From contig DATBGZ010000017.1 of assembly GCA_036557785.1 (NCBI GenBank), positions 1 to 64,000 of the forward strand: DNA of 64,000 bases, in the 5' to 3' direction. The position numbers were made by a program, and so were the translations under genes. The notes under the pieces are model-generated. The model was not told the DNA's origin and did no database searches. It worked only from the letters and a program-made list of their open reading frames with translations. This document shows positions 1 through 8,890 of the stretch, one piece after another. The DNA is from DATBGZ01 sp036557785. GTDB lineage: Bacteria; Actinomycetota; Actinomycetes; Mycobacteriales; Micromonosporaceae. Each line of letters starts with the position of its first letter. Positions within the stretch are counted from its first letter, which is position 1.

Positions 1-36
1 CTGCTCGGCACACCCGTGCCCGTCACCCTGACGTAG
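1..36 (+). CDS. 3' end of an upstream gene (partial)
   Basis: The first 36 bases read in frame 1 as LLGTPVPVTLT followed by a TAG stop. Ten of the eleven codons end in G or C, as in the real genes of this window. The gene body lies outside the window, so no function can be given. The fragment is short and could be chance. Confidence 0.3.
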   Translation: MLGTPVPVTLT

Positions 37-181
37 CCAGAACCCGGACCCCGCCGAAACCGGCGCCCAAGCGCAAACCCGCAGGTCAACAGGCCTCAAC
101 CCCTCGGCACGGCATTGGGAATGAGACGTAACTTCGGCCTAACGTCGCCGGGAGGACAAGACCAAGGGGAGGTTTTGTGCC

Positions 182-607
182 ATGGTGTCCCGTCTCAACC
201 CGTACCTCAGCTTCTCCGGAAACGCACGTGAGGCGCTGGAGTTCTACCGTGACGTCTTCGGGGGCGAGCTGCGGCTGAGCACGTTCGGCCAGTACGGCAC
301 CGACGATCCGAACTACACCGACAAGATCATGCACGGCATACTCCAGACGCCCAGTGGCTACACCCTCATGGCCTCCGATACCGGACCGGGCATGACGGTG
401 ACCGCGGGTACCAACGTGGTGTGCAGCATCAGCGGTGACGACGCGGACGAGCTTCACCAGTACTGGGACCGGCTCTCCTCGTCGGGCATGATCTCAGTCC
501 CGATGGACAAGCAGATGTGGGGCGACGAATTTGGGTCCTGTGTGGACAGATTCGGCGTCGAGTGGATGGTGAACATCGCCCAGCCGCAGTCCGGCACCAT
601 GCATTGA
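182..607 (+). CDS. VOC family protein (PhnB/glyoxalase-like)
   Basis: A 141-residue protein of the vicinal-oxygen-chelate superfamily, PhnB-like branch. It opens with NPYLSFSGNAREALEFYRDV, the usual first beta-alpha unit of these proteins, and ends with FGVEWMVNI, the usual closing strand. The length fits a single PhnB-like protein with two beta-alpha-beta-beta-beta modules. These small cytosolic proteins often have no known substrate, and none can be assigned here. The ATG is supported by GGGGAGG at 166-172. The gene stands alone, with repeats downstream. Confidence 0.85.
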   Translation: MVSRLNPYLSFSGNAREALEFYRDVFGGELRLSTFGQYGTDDPNYTDKIMHGILQTPSGYTLMASDTGPGMTVTAGTNVVCSISGDDADELHQYWDRLSSSGMISVPMDKQMWGDEFGSCVDRFGVEWMVNIAQPQSGTMH

Positions 608-685
608 GGCCGCTCGACGCGGTGCTGACCCGCCACCGCACCACCGCCGCATCACCGCCGCATCACTGCCGCATCACTGCCGCCC

Positions 686-802
686 GGGCGCCGGCCACTA
701 CACAACGTGACCGAATGCCGCTCGGGCGGCAGTGATGCGCGTTCAGTTGTCTGCACTGCTTCTTCTGGAGATACGGCCTGTGACCAGGCATTTTGCGATC
801 AC
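686..802 (-). repeat. Diverged inverted third copy of the 166 bp repeat
   Basis: Read on the minus strand, this stretch aligns with the repeats at 1573-1738 and 1774-1939. Shared blocks include TCTGCACTGCTTC, ACGGCC and TGACCAGGCA on the plus strand here, which are the reverse complement of the other copies. The similarity fades after about 800. The copy is clearly older than the other two. Confidence 0.6.
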
Positions 803-1225
803 CAAGGTCATCTTGGCTCCCAAGTTGCCTACTGTCCGTAGTCGCCTTCCCGCCGCCGTGAATCCTCACGGGTCGGACCGTCTTCGGTACGTTGACGCCC
901 ACTGATCACTTCGACGCCCTTCGGTGCCGTTCTGCGATGGCCCAAGGCGGAGCGCTCAGGCGCCCACCTTCAACCTAGCTTCCTAGGAAGGGATAGGGGC
1001 GGTGAAGTCGGCCACCAGCAGCCGTCCTCGCCAGGTCAACCGGGATCGTGGTCGCCTCAACGCGACCCCACCCCGGCCTGGTCTGATCTGCCTGGCTCTT
1101 CTCTGGTGCTGATCGGTGTGCGACCGGCCTCTTCTCTGGCGCTTGTCCGTGCGTGTTGCGATCGGCGCGCCCACTGCCGGTGTGCAGGTCGCTGTCGCGC
1201 CGCAGGATCTGCGTGACGTGAGGCC

Positions 1226-1450
1226 TATGTTGCGCCGACGCACCATGGCGAGGTTCCGGTCGGCGTTGCGCCCGACGCACCATGGCGAGGTTCCGGTCGG
1301 CGTTGCGCCCGACGCACCATGGCGAGGTTCCGGTCGGTGTTGTGCTGGGCGCACCATGGCGGCGTGCCGGTCGGTGTTGCGCCCGACGCACCATGGCGAG
1401 GTTCCGGTCGGTGTTGTGCTGGGCGAACCATGGCGGCGCTGAGGGGCGTC
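1226..1450. repeat. 37 bp tandem repeat array
   Basis: Five to six head-to-tail units of 37 bp (starting TTGCGCCCGACGCACCATGG) occupy roughly 1229-1302, 1303-1339, 1340-1376, 1377-1413 and 1414 onward. Some units are nearly perfect. Units four and six share a variant (TTGTGCTGGGCG), so an alternating higher-order pattern is present. A decayed unit is visible near 1483-1512. There are no unique spacers. Confidence 0.85.
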
Positions 1451-1572
1451 GCGCCGGCCGACTCTGCGTGAGGCGAGGCCGGTGTTGCGCGAAGCGCACC
1501 ATCGCAGCTGCCGACCTGCAGTGAACTGGGCAGGGCGCGACCCGGCGCGGGAGCGAGAACTCGCCAGGGGTT

Positions 1573-1939
1573 GGCGTCACGGAGTGTGACGGCCGCGAGT
1601 CCATAGGCGACCGCGAATCCCGAGAATTGCCTGGTCATCGGCCGTGTCGCCAGAGGAAGCAGTGCAGACTAGTGAACGCGGCATGGTGGCGTCCGCCCGG
1701 GTCTTCGTCGCGCTCGGTAGTCGCCGGGGCCAGAGAAGGCCGGGCGAGGCAGAGGGCGACAGCTCCCAGGGTCGGCGCCACGGAGTGTGACGGCCGCGAG
1801 TCCATAGGCGACCGCGAATCCCGAGAATTGCCTGGTCATCGGCCGTGTCGCCAGAGGAAGCAGTGCAGACTAGTGAACGCGACATGGTGGCGTCCGCCCG
1901 GGTCTTCGTCGCGCTCGGTAGTCGCCGGGGCCAGAGAAG
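1573..1939. repeat. Two near-identical 166 bp direct repeats, period 201 bp
   Basis: Copy one spans 1573-1738 and copy two spans 1774-1939. They differ at only a few bases (for example GGCGTCAC against GGCGCCAC, and GCGGCATGG against GCGACATGG), so the duplication is recent. A 35 bp unrelated segment separates them. The diverged inverted copy at 686-802 belongs to the same family. Confidence 0.9.
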
Positions 1940-2022
1940 CCGGGCACGGAGGGCGGGTAGTTCCGGGCGAAACGACCGGCTGCGGCGCCAGCAGAAACAA
2001 GTGCGGCCGCCGGGCGACGGTC

Positions 2023-3117
2023 CTAAAGGGACGGAAGGTTCAACAGTCCGGCGTAGCGGTCGATCATCATGTCGGCGCCCTTGAGCCTGGAGACAGCCTC
2101 GGCCAGCACGATCTCACCGGTGTCGCCGCGCTGGCCGGCACCTCCCGTGGGACCCAGGGGGAGGATGATCGACGGTGGTGCCAGCTCGTACGTCTGCCGC
2201 TCGTCGCTTCCCGTGATCCGGGCCCGGATGTTGGTGGCGACCACGGCGGCCTGCCGACCGGCGACGGCGGCCTTGTTCACGTCGAGAGCCACGATGTCCC
2301 CGACGGCAAAGATGTTCTGGAAGCCAGGAAGGTTCAGCTCGACGGTCACCGACAGGTAGCCATTCGCGTCGCGGGCGGTGGCGAGATCGCCGGCCAGGTA
2401 CTGGGTCACCGGCGCGACGCCGTAGCAACGGAACCAGATGTCCGCCTCGACCATGCGGCCGTCGACCGTGGTGGCGGTGAACGTCTTGAGCTCGCCGGGT
2501 TCCGTCTCGGGAGGCGTCTGCAACGGGCTGCCCAGCACGCGGGTCACGCCGAGCGCGTCGAGCTGACGGCCGATCTCCTCCCGCAGGGCCGGGTCGAATC
2601 CTCCGGGCAGGATGGCGTCCGCGACATCGACGAGCGTGATGGCTTTCGAAGGCCAGGCTGAGGCTATCTCGCCGGCGAGCTCCAGTCCGACGGCGCCGGC
2701 GCCCAGCAGCAGCACGCGGCCGGCCTGCTCCAGGTTGCGGTACATCGAACGGTAGTGCTCCACGGCCTCCGCCGAGTCCTCGTGGTCGGACTTCGCCGGG
2801 AACGGGTAGCGGGATCCGGTCGCCAACACGAGGTAGTCGGCGCTCAGCCGCTGCCCCGAGCCGAGCAGCACGCCGTGCTGGTCGACCTCGACGGCGCGGT
2901 CGCGAACCACGGTGCCCCGGGTGAGCAGGTGGTCGTACGGCAGGAAGATCTTCGCCGGCCAGGACGGGTCGACCAGGGCCCGCAGTGCGGCGACGTTGTG
3001 TTGGAACGAGTCTCGCGGCTCGACGAGCGTCACCCGGGCGACGTCATCGAGCGCCTTCGCGACGTTGACTCCGCCGTATCCGCCGCCGACGACCAGCACC
3101 CTCGGCTCCTGGGCCAT
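2023..3117 (-). CDS. NAD(P)/FAD-dependent oxidoreductase (NDH-2/AIF-like)
   Basis: A 364-residue pyridine-nucleotide-disulfide-type flavoprotein. An FAD-binding GGGYGG motif lies near residue 11, a second Rossmann loop (LLLGAGAVGLELAGE) in the middle binds NAD(P)H, and the late FAVGDIVA motif contacts FAD. There is no CxxxxC redox disulfide. That, and the overall length, fit the NDH-2/AIFM2-like branch, which passes electrons to quinones or similar acceptors. The substrate is not determined. The gene lies 87 bp downstream of a TetR regulator on the same strand and is probably cotranscribed with it. Confidence 0.85.
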   Translation of the reverse strand: MAQEPRVLVVGGGYGGVNVAKALDDVARVTLVEPRDSFQHNVAALRALVDPSWPAKIFLPYDHLLTRGTVVRDRAVEVDQHGVLLGSGQRLSADYLVLATGSRYPFPAKSDHEDSAEAVEHYRSMYRNLEQAGRVLLLGAGAVGLELAGEIASAWPSKAITLVDVADAILPGGFDPALREEIGRQLDALGVTRVLGSPLQTPPETEPGELKTFTATTVDGRMVEADIWFRCYGVAPVTQYLAGDLATARDANGYLSVTVELNLPGFQNIFAVGDIVALDVNKAAVAGRQAAVVATNIRARITGSDERQTYELAPPSIILPLGPTGGAGQRGDTGEIVLAEAVSRLKGADMMIDRYAGLLNLPSL

Positions 3118-3204
3118 GGTTGTTCCTCGCTTCTGCGCTTAGGTTGTTGCTCCGGCAACGATTGTGCCACTAGCGTCCGGCGGCCGGCGACGAGGTGAGA
3201 CCCA

Positions 3205-3849
3205 TCAGCGCAATCGCTCGGCGGCGCACCGCAGGGCGGCGTCCACCGTGGCGACCAGGTCGAGCCGCTCCTGCCGGTCGATCCACACCGCCACGGCCGC
3301 GCGCAGGGCGGCGAGGAAGACGCCGGCGAGCACGCGCGCCCGAAGCGCCCGCTCGTCGTCGGAAACCGGCTGCGCGCCAGGGTGCGCGACGCGGGCCACG
3401 ATCTCCGTGACGAGTTCGCGCTCCACTGTGGACTGCATCGCCATCTGGTGCGCCGCCAGCGACGGGTGCCGGTGCACGAGGCGCATCTGCGCGAGCCAGA
3501 CCGGGTCCATGTCGCCGAGCACGTCCACCAGTACATGTGCGCTGCGACACAGTGCCTGCCAGGGTGTCTCGCGGGCCGGGCGGCCGCGAATCTCGCGCAG
3601 CAGGGCGTCGTAACGCATACGCTCGCCGTAAAGGAGAGCTTCCTCCTTGTTCGGGAAGTAGTTCGAGAACGTACGGCGGGACACGTTCGCGTGGTCGGCG
3701 ATCGCCTCGACGGTGACGGCGTCGAGCCCCTTCGCCGCGGAGAGCTCGGCTACGGCCCGGTGCAGCGCGAGCCGGGTCGCGGCCTTCTTGCGCTCACGCA
3801 GCGATGCAGGCCCGTCGATCGGGCCCGCCCACGACGTGGCGGTGTCCAT
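3205..3849 (-). CDS. TetR family transcriptional regulator
   Basis: A 214-residue regulator. Residues about 18-65 form the TetR helix-turn-helix: ERKKAATRLALHRAV, then VTVEAIADHANVSRRTFSNY, then FPNKEEALL. The C-terminal ligand-binding region is variable, as is usual. It is divergent from the DHA2 exporter at 4028, and a palindrome (3874-3900) sits 25 bp upstream of its start, so local repression of itself and the exporter is the simplest inference. The oxidoreductase gene follows in the same direction. The ligand is unknown. Confidence 0.9.
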   Translation of the reverse strand: MDTATSWAGPIDGPASLRERKKAATRLALHRAVAELSAAKGLDAVTVEAIADHANVSRRTFSNYFPNKEEALLYGERMRYDALLREIRGRPARETPWQALCRSAHVLVDVLGDMDPVWLAQMRLVHRHPSLAAHQMAMQSTVERELVTEIVARVAHPGAQPVSDDERALRARVLAGVFLAALRAAVAVWIDRQERLDLVATVDAALRCAAERLR

Positions 3850-3873
3850 AGCGGTCAGAGTACGCGCTCACAA

Positions 3874-3900
3874 GCAAATTTGCCCAGAAGGAAATTTTGC
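3874..3900. promoter_or_regulatory. Candidate TetR operator palindrome
   Basis: GCAAATTTGC is a perfect 10 bp palindrome, and GGAAATTTTGC follows 8 bp later as a near copy. This AT-rich island in a GC-rich divergent promoter region, just upstream of the tetR-like start, is a plausible operator. Binding is inferred, not shown. Confidence 0.45.
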
Positions 3901-3965
3901 GGCCTCGGCAAGTGCTGTGGCAGGGTAGATGGGTGTGCCCGCTGCGGGCGGGCACTGGTCATCGC

Positions 3966-4007
3966 GCGTAACGAAGCAGGCGTAACGAAGCAGGCGTAAC
4001 GAAGCAA
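3966..4007 (+). repeat. Three tandem 14 bp repeats upstream of the exporter
   Basis: GCGTAACGAAGCAG occurs three times head to tail (3966-3979, 3980-3993, 3994-4007, the last ending in AA). The third copy ends about 20 bp before the annotated ATG of the exporter, so the array lies in its 5' untranslated or promoter region. Confidence 0.8.
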
Positions 4008-4027
4008 AGTCCGGGAGGCATCACCCC

Positions 4028-5776
4028 ATGGCCAGCAGCCGCGTTCACGACCGGTCCGGTTCGTTATCCGGGCGCTCCGATCCGGCCGCTGGCCGATCCG
4101 GCACCGCCAACGGGCACCCGGTTGGGACGAGGCGACGTGGCGCCAGCGTGATCCCGGGTGAGATGACCCACCGTGAGGTACTCGAGTCGCTCAGCGGGCT
4201 GATGCTCGTGCTGCTCGTTGCGATGCTCAGCAGCACGATCGTCTCGATCGCGCTGCCCACGATCGTCGGTCAGTTGCACGGCACCCAGAACCAGTACACC
4301 TGGGTCGTCACCGCGACGCTGCTCACCGCCACCGTCGCGACCCCGATGTGGGGGCGGTTGGCCGACCTGTTCAGCAAGAAGCTCATGATCCAGGTAGCGA
4401 TCGGGGTCTTCGTGGTCGGCTCGATCGTCGCCGGCTTCGCTCAGGACACGCCTCAGCTCATCGCGGCACGGGCGTTGCAGGGCATCGGCGTCGGCGGCCT
4501 TCAGGCCCTGGTGCAGGTCGTCATCGGCGCGATGATTCCGCCGCGGGAGCGGGGCCGGTACAACGGCTACCTGGGCGCCGTCATGGCGGTCGCGACCGTC
4601 GGTGGTCCGCTGCTCGGCGGCGTGATCGTCGACACGACCTGGCTCGGCTGGCGCTGGTGCTTCTTCATCGGCGTGCCGATCGCGGTCGCGGCCTTCTTCC
4701 TGTTGCAGAAGACGCTGCACCTGATGGACGTGCGCCAGACCAACGTGAAGATCGACTATCTCGGTGCCACCCTGATCTCCGGCGGGGTGAGCGTCCTGCT
4801 CGTCTGGTTCACGTTCGTCTCCAAGTCGTTCGCCTGGCTGTCGTGGCAGACCGCGGCATTGGTGATCCCGGCGCTGCTGATCCTGCTGCTCGCCGTCTGG
4901 GTCGAGTCGCTGGCCGCCCAGCCGGTGGTGCCGCTGACGATCATCAGGCAGAAGGTGCCCGCCCTGGCGACCCTGGCGAGCCTCGCCGTGGGCATGGCCC
5001 TGTTCGGCGGTGCCGTCTTCTTCGGGCTGTACTTCCAGATCGGGCGCGGCTACTCGCCGACTAAGGCGGGTCTGCTGACCTTCCCGTTGATGGCCGGCGT
5101 GCTGCTCGCCTCCACGATCGCCGGTCGGCTCGTCTCCAAGACCGGCAAGATCAAACCGTACGTCCTCACCGGAGCCTCCTCGCTGGTCGCCGGCTTCGTG
5201 CTGCTCAGCTTCATGAAGCACGACACTCCATTGTGGATATTGTGGGTGGGCATGCTGCTGGTCGGGGCCGGCGTCGGTATGACCATGCAGAACCTGGTGC
5301 TGTCGGTGCAGAACACGGTGGCCCTGCGCGACCTCGGTGCGGCCAGCGGCGCGGTCACCTTCTTCCGGTCGCTGGGCGGCACAGCAGGCGTCGCGGTGCT
5401 GGGCGCGGCGCTGGCGAGCCGGGTCACCTCAAACGTGGCGCAGAACCTGGCCAAGGCGGGCATCCCGTTGCCACCGGGAGGCGTCGCCGGTGGCGGCAGT
5501 CTCGACCTCAACAGCATCCCCGAGCCGGTCCGGTCCATCATCAGGGCCTCGTACGGCGACGCGGTCGGGCACATCTTCGTGATCTCCGCGGTGATCGGCG
5601 TCGTGGGTCTCATCGCGGCCCTGCTGATGCCCAAGGTGATCCTGCGCACCAGCATCGATCTGCCCGAGAACGACCCGGTCGGCATCGACGGCCTGCCCGA
5701 GAGCGAGGAGGCGGTCGCGGAGATCTACGAGACCACTGATCGCTCCAGCGGCATCCCGGTCCGCAGCAAGCGGTAG
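4028..5776 (+). CDS. MFS drug exporter, DHA2 (EmrB/QacA) family
   Basis: A 582-residue polytopic membrane protein of the 14-helix drug:H+ antiporter-2 family. Motif A is seen as GRLADLF around residues 109-115, and the antiporter motif C region as ATVGGPLLGG. The hydrophilic C-terminal tail is typical. The first 45 residues are hydrophilic and low in complexity. Met46 at 4163 begins MTHREVLESLSGLM, which is the usual N-terminus of this family, so the real start may be there; the ATG at 4028 has GGGAGG in front of it. It is divergent from a TetR gene, its probable regulator. The substrate is unknown. Confidence 0.92.
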   Translation: MASSRVHDRSGSLSGRSDPAAGRSGTANGHPVGTRRRGASVIPGEMTHREVLESLSGLMLVLLVAMLSSTIVSIALPTIVGQLHGTQNQYTWVVTATLLTATVATPMWGRLADLFSKKLMIQVAIGVFVVGSIVAGFAQDTPQLIAARALQGIGVGGLQALVQVVIGAMIPPRERGRYNGYLGAVMAVATVGGPLLGGVIVDTTWLGWRWCFFIGVPIAVAAFFLLQKTLHLMDVRQTNVKIDYLGATLISGGVSVLLVWFTFVSKSFAWLSWQTAALVIPALLILLLAVWVESLAAQPVVPLTIIRQKVPALATLASLAVGMALFGGAVFFGLYFQIGRGYSPTKAGLLTFPLMAGVLLASTIAGRLVSKTGKIKPYVLTGASSLVAGFVLLSFMKHDTPLWILWVGMLLVGAGVGMTMQNLVLSVQNTVALRDLGAASGAVTFFRSLGGTAGVAVLGAALASRVTSNVAQNLAKAGIPLPPGGVAGGGSLDLNSIPEPVRSIIRASYGDAVGHIFVISAVIGVVGLIAALLMPKVILRTSIDLPENDPVGIDGLPESEEAVAEIYETTDRSSGIPVRSKR

Positions 5777-5814
5777 CTGGCGTCACGAGGATCCGGCGAC
5801 ACGAAGAGCAGGCG

Positions 5815-7197
5815 TCACGCCGGCGGCGGTTCGGGGAACCACGGAGGCTGCGCGGGGGCGGGTCGGATCCGTCCAAACAGGACCGTGCGGGCAATGCGCC
5901 AGGCGAACAGCGTGTTCACCGGCGCGACGAGGTGCAGCACAGCGCCGAATGCGCCGCCGATCTCGGGACGTGACGCCCCGTGGATCTGGAGGCGGTCGAG
6001 GTACCAGCCGCTGACCCGGTCGGCGGTACTGAGCCGGGCCGCGTTGCCCGTCGCGCCAGGCATGCTCCGGTCGACCCCGCCCGAGATCGACCACGCCTGC
6101 CGACCAGCATCGATGACGGCCTTCTGCACGCGCCGGATCGAGTGGCCGGCGGCCAGGGCACGCTGCACGGCCAGGGCTCCGATCGCCGCGACCGACATCC
6201 CCTGCCCATAGGCAGGGTTGAACGCTGTGGCCGCGTCGCCGACGACGAGCAGACCCTCGGGCCCGGCCAGTCGGTCGTAGCGCCGGCGGATGTTCGCCGT
6301 GCTGCGCTGTCCGACCGGCGGGCCCTGCGCGGTGGCCGACGCGAGCCACTCGCTGACGATCGGGTGCTCGAGTCGGTCGGCGTACGCCTCGAAGCCGTCC
6401 GGGTCCGTGGGCGGGTGGTTGCCCGTGATACCCGACATCGTGACCAGGTACAGCCCGGGTTCCTCGATGGGCAGCACCACAACCGCCCGCGGCATCCGGG
6501 GGTGGGGCACGAGGTAGATGCCGCCGTACTGTGCCACCGCGGGGTCGATGGTCGCTCGGTACACGCGGGTGGCGTAGGCGAGGCCCGTCTCGATGCGCTC
6601 CTCGACGGGCGCGCGGCCACCGATCTCGGTCAGCCACTGTGGCGTGCGCGAACCGCGGCCGGAGGCGTCGACGACGAGGTCGGCCGCGAGCGGCTCCGGC
6701 TTCGCTTCCGCGTCGCCGCCGCGCCGCCGCACCAGCACACCGTGCACGCGATCGCGGTCGCCCAGCAGACCCACGGCTTCGATCGAGTCGATTGCCTCGA
6801 TGCGAGGGTCGGCGAGCACCCGTGCCCGCACGATGTGCTCGATCAGCGGCCGGGTGCCCGTGAGGAAGGGCAGGCTGTCGTGCCAGCGCCGGACCCATCG
6901 ACCGCGGTTGAGCTGGATCATGTCGCGGGGCAGGCCGACCGCGGGAACCCCAAGTGCCGCGAATTCGTCGAGCACGCCCGGCAGCATCGACTCCAGGGCC
7001 CGCTGGCCGCCCGCGAGCAGGACGTGGACGTGCCGGCTCTGCGGTACCCCCGGCCGGTGCACTGGGGCGTCCGGGATCCGGTCCCGGTCGAGGATCGTCA
7101 CGCGCTGCGCATGTTCGGCGAACACCAGCGCCGTCAAGAGTCCGGCAACGCTGTTGCCGACCACCACGACCCGGCGGGTGGGGGTGACGCCGGTCAC
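5815..7197 (-). CDS. FAD-dependent monooxygenase/oxidoreductase
   Basis: A 460-residue flavoprotein. The N-terminal dinucleotide fold reads VVVVGNSVAGLLTALVFAE, followed by an acidic FAD-ribose position (LDRDR). The late GDAATAFNPAYGQGMSVA is the GD motif of PHBH-type and geranylgeranyl-reductase-type flavoenzymes. The frame stays open to 7599, but that would overlap the divergent lipoprotein gene. I chose the GTG at 7197, which places the Rossmann fold at the N-terminus. No biosynthetic partners are adjacent, so the substrate is unknown. Confidence 0.8.
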   Translation of the reverse strand: MTGVTPTRRVVVVGNSVAGLLTALVFAEHAQRVTILDRDRIPDAPVHRPGVPQSRHVHVLLAGGQRALESMLPGVLDEFAALGVPAVGLPRDMIQLNRGRWVRRWHDSLPFLTGTRPLIEHIVRARVLADPRIEAIDSIEAVGLLGDRDRVHGVLVRRRGGDAEAKPEPLAADLVVDASGRGSRTPQWLTEIGGRAPVEERIETGLAYATRVYRATIDPAVAQYGGIYLVPHPRMPRAVVVLPIEEPGLYLVTMSGITGNHPPTDPDGFEAYADRLEHPIVSEWLASATAQGPPVGQRSTANIRRRYDRLAGPEGLLVVGDAATAFNPAYGQGMSVAAIGALAVQRALAAGHSIRRVQKAVIDAGRQAWSISGGVDRSMPGATGNAARLSTADRVSGWYLDRLQIHGASRPEIGGAFGAVLHLVAPVNTLFAWRIARTVLFGRIRPAPAQPPWFPEPPPA

Positions 7198-7339
7198 CCG
7201 CCGATGGTACGTGCCGTACGAAAAGACCACCGCCGTGGACGTGACGGGTCGAAGAGTCGGAACAATGGCGCTGCGGTAGTCAGAACATTGGCCGAACCCG
7301 GGGCTGCGCCCGGTTAGGGCGCGGGGGAGACTAGCCGCC

Positions 7340-8872
7340 GTGACCCAACTCGCCCGGTACGGTGTCCGCCCCGCTCGTCGCCCGCGCGGGGCCCGCCGCC
7401 GGCTGACGGCTGGCGCCGTCGGCCTCGCCTGCCTCCTCCTGGTCGCGGCGTGCGACACGACGGAGCCGGCCGCACAGTTCCACACCCCCGACGCGACGGC
7501 GACAACCCCCGCTGCGCCGTTCGACGGTTGGTCGGACCCTGCGGGCGTGGGCAAGCCGTACGGGAGCACCGTGACGGGCCTGTTCACCTTCCGGGGCAAC
7601 CTGACCCGTACGTACTACGGCGAGGGCCCGGTGCCGCGCAAGGCCCCGGTTGAGGCGTGGCGGTATCCGCGCAGTGGCGCGATGTGCGGCAACTCGAGCG
7701 ACGAGAACGGCACCCGGGTCTGGTGCGGCACCGGGTTCACGGGCGAGCCGGCCATCTTCGAGCGGGACGGGCGGACCTGGGTCGTTTTCGGCGCGTACGA
7801 CTACTCGGTGCACTTCCTCGACGCCAACACCGGGGAGCAGATCATCCCCGACTTCAAGACCGGCGACATCATCAAGGGCGGCGTCACCATCGACCCCGAC
7901 GGGTTCCCCCTCGTCTACACGGGATCGCGCGACAACTACTTCCGCATCATCTCCTTTGACCAGGGCAAGCCCGTGGAGCTGTGGAAGCTGTCGGCCTACT
8001 CCGACTCACCGGTGTACTGGAACAACGACTGGGACGCGTCCGCCCTGATCATCGACGACTATCTGTTCGAGGGCGGAGAGAACAGCTGGTTCCACATCGT
8101 CAAGCTCAACCGGGGCTACGACTCGAAGGGGCACGTGACGGTCAAGCCGAAGGTCGTCTTCACCATGCCGGGCTGGGACTCCCAACTGAAGAAGGACTTC
8201 GGCTCCACCCAGTTCTCCATCGAGGGCGGGGCAACGATCTACAAGAACACGCTGTACTTCTCCAACTCGGCCGGGCTCGTTCAGGGGTGGGACATCAGCG
8301 GGGTGAAGCAGGGCGTGGCGCCGAAGCGGATCTTCCGGTTCTGGACCGGCGATGACACGGACGCCTCGGTCGTGGTGGACCAGGACGGTTACCTCTACGT
8401 GGGCTCGCAGTACGAGAAGCACAACGCCCGGTCCAAGCAGATCGGCCAGATGATGAAGCTGGACCCCAGCAAGCCGGACGACCCGCTGGTGTGGAGCCAG
8501 AAGGACCAGGCGGCCTCGGGCCGGTCCGGGGTCTGGGGCACTCCGGCGCTCTACCAGGACATCGTGATCTACGACCTGACCGGCGGTGACGTCGTGGGTC
8601 TGGACCGCCAGACAGGCGAACAGCGGTGGCGCTTCCATACGCCTGGCGGCGAGACCTGGGAGTCGCCGGTCGTCGTCGACGGAGTGCTGGTGATCGGGGA
8701 CTGCACCGGCCACCTGCATGGCTACGACGTCTCCGACACCCACGCCGCGCCAAAAGAGCTGTGGACGATCAAGGCCGGCGGTTGCCTGGAGTCCACACCG
8801 GCGGTGTGGCACGGCAAGATCTACGTCGGCACCCGGGCCGGCGCGTTCCTCGCCCTGCAGGAGCCGAAGTAG
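7340..8872 (+). CDS. PQQ-like beta-propeller lipoprotein
   Basis: A 510-residue secreted lipoprotein. After an Arg-rich N-region, a hydrophobic stretch ends in the lipobox LVAAC (Cys near residue 38). The rest consists of repeated beta-propeller blades with VVFGAYDYSVHFLDANTGEQ, VYTGSRDNY and VGLDRQTGEQRWRFHTPGG, the last being a PQQ-repeat signature. No catalytic residues of PQQ dehydrogenases were recognised, so a binding or scaffold role like BamB is more likely than enzymatic activity. The start is a GTG. It is divergent from the FAD monooxygenase. Confidence 0.85.
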   Translation: MTQLARYGVRPARRPRGARRRLTAGAVGLACLLLVAACDTTEPAAQFHTPDATATTPAAPFDGWSDPAGVGKPYGSTVTGLFTFRGNLTRTYYGEGPVPRKAPVEAWRYPRSGAMCGNSSDENGTRVWCGTGFTGEPAIFERDGRTWVVFGAYDYSVHFLDANTGEQIIPDFKTGDIIKGGVTIDPDGFPLVYTGSRDNYFRIISFDQGKPVELWKLSAYSDSPVYWNNDWDASALIIDDYLFEGGENSWFHIVKLNRGYDSKGHVTVKPKVVFTMPGWDSQLKKDFGSTQFSIEGGATIYKNTLYFSNSAGLVQGWDISGVKQGVAPKRIFRFWTGDDTDASVVVDQDGYLYVGSQYEKHNARSKQIGQMMKLDPSKPDDPLVWSQKDQAASGRSGVWGTPALYQDIVIYDLTGGDVVGLDRQTGEQRWRFHTPGGETWESPVVVDGVLVIGDCTGHLHGYDVSDTHAAPKELWTIKAGGCLESTPAVWHGKIYVGTRAGAFLALQEPK

Positions 8873-8890
8873 CGCGGGGTCGTCCGCGCC

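Larger units (their letters stand above)
608..2022. other. Gene-free repeat region
   Basis: About 1.4 kb without a convincing gene. Open frames run through it on both strands, but they are low-complexity translations of tandem repeats. It holds a short 11 bp tandem run (GCATCACTGCC type) near 645-685, an inverted diverged repeat copy at 686-802, a 37 bp tandem array at 1226-1450 and two near-identical direct copies at 1573-1939. No transposase domain is recognisable. Confidence 0.6.

Noticed and set aside
1226..1450. Possible CRISPR array
   Set aside because: The units follow each other without unique spacers, the unit itself is repeated head to tail, and no cas gene is near.
608..2022. Transposon remnant
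   Set aside because: Repeats are present, but no transposase motif, terminal inverted repeat or target-site duplication could be identified.
5815..7599. 594-residue version of the FAD monooxygenase
   Set aside because: The first 134 residues overlap the divergent lipoprotein gene and lack any domain. The GTG at 7197 restores the usual N-terminal Rossmann fold.
7340..8872. PQQ-dependent dehydrogenase
   Set aside because: The propeller repeats are present, but the Asp-Glu catalytic pair, heme site and disulfide of quinoprotein dehydrogenases were not recognised.
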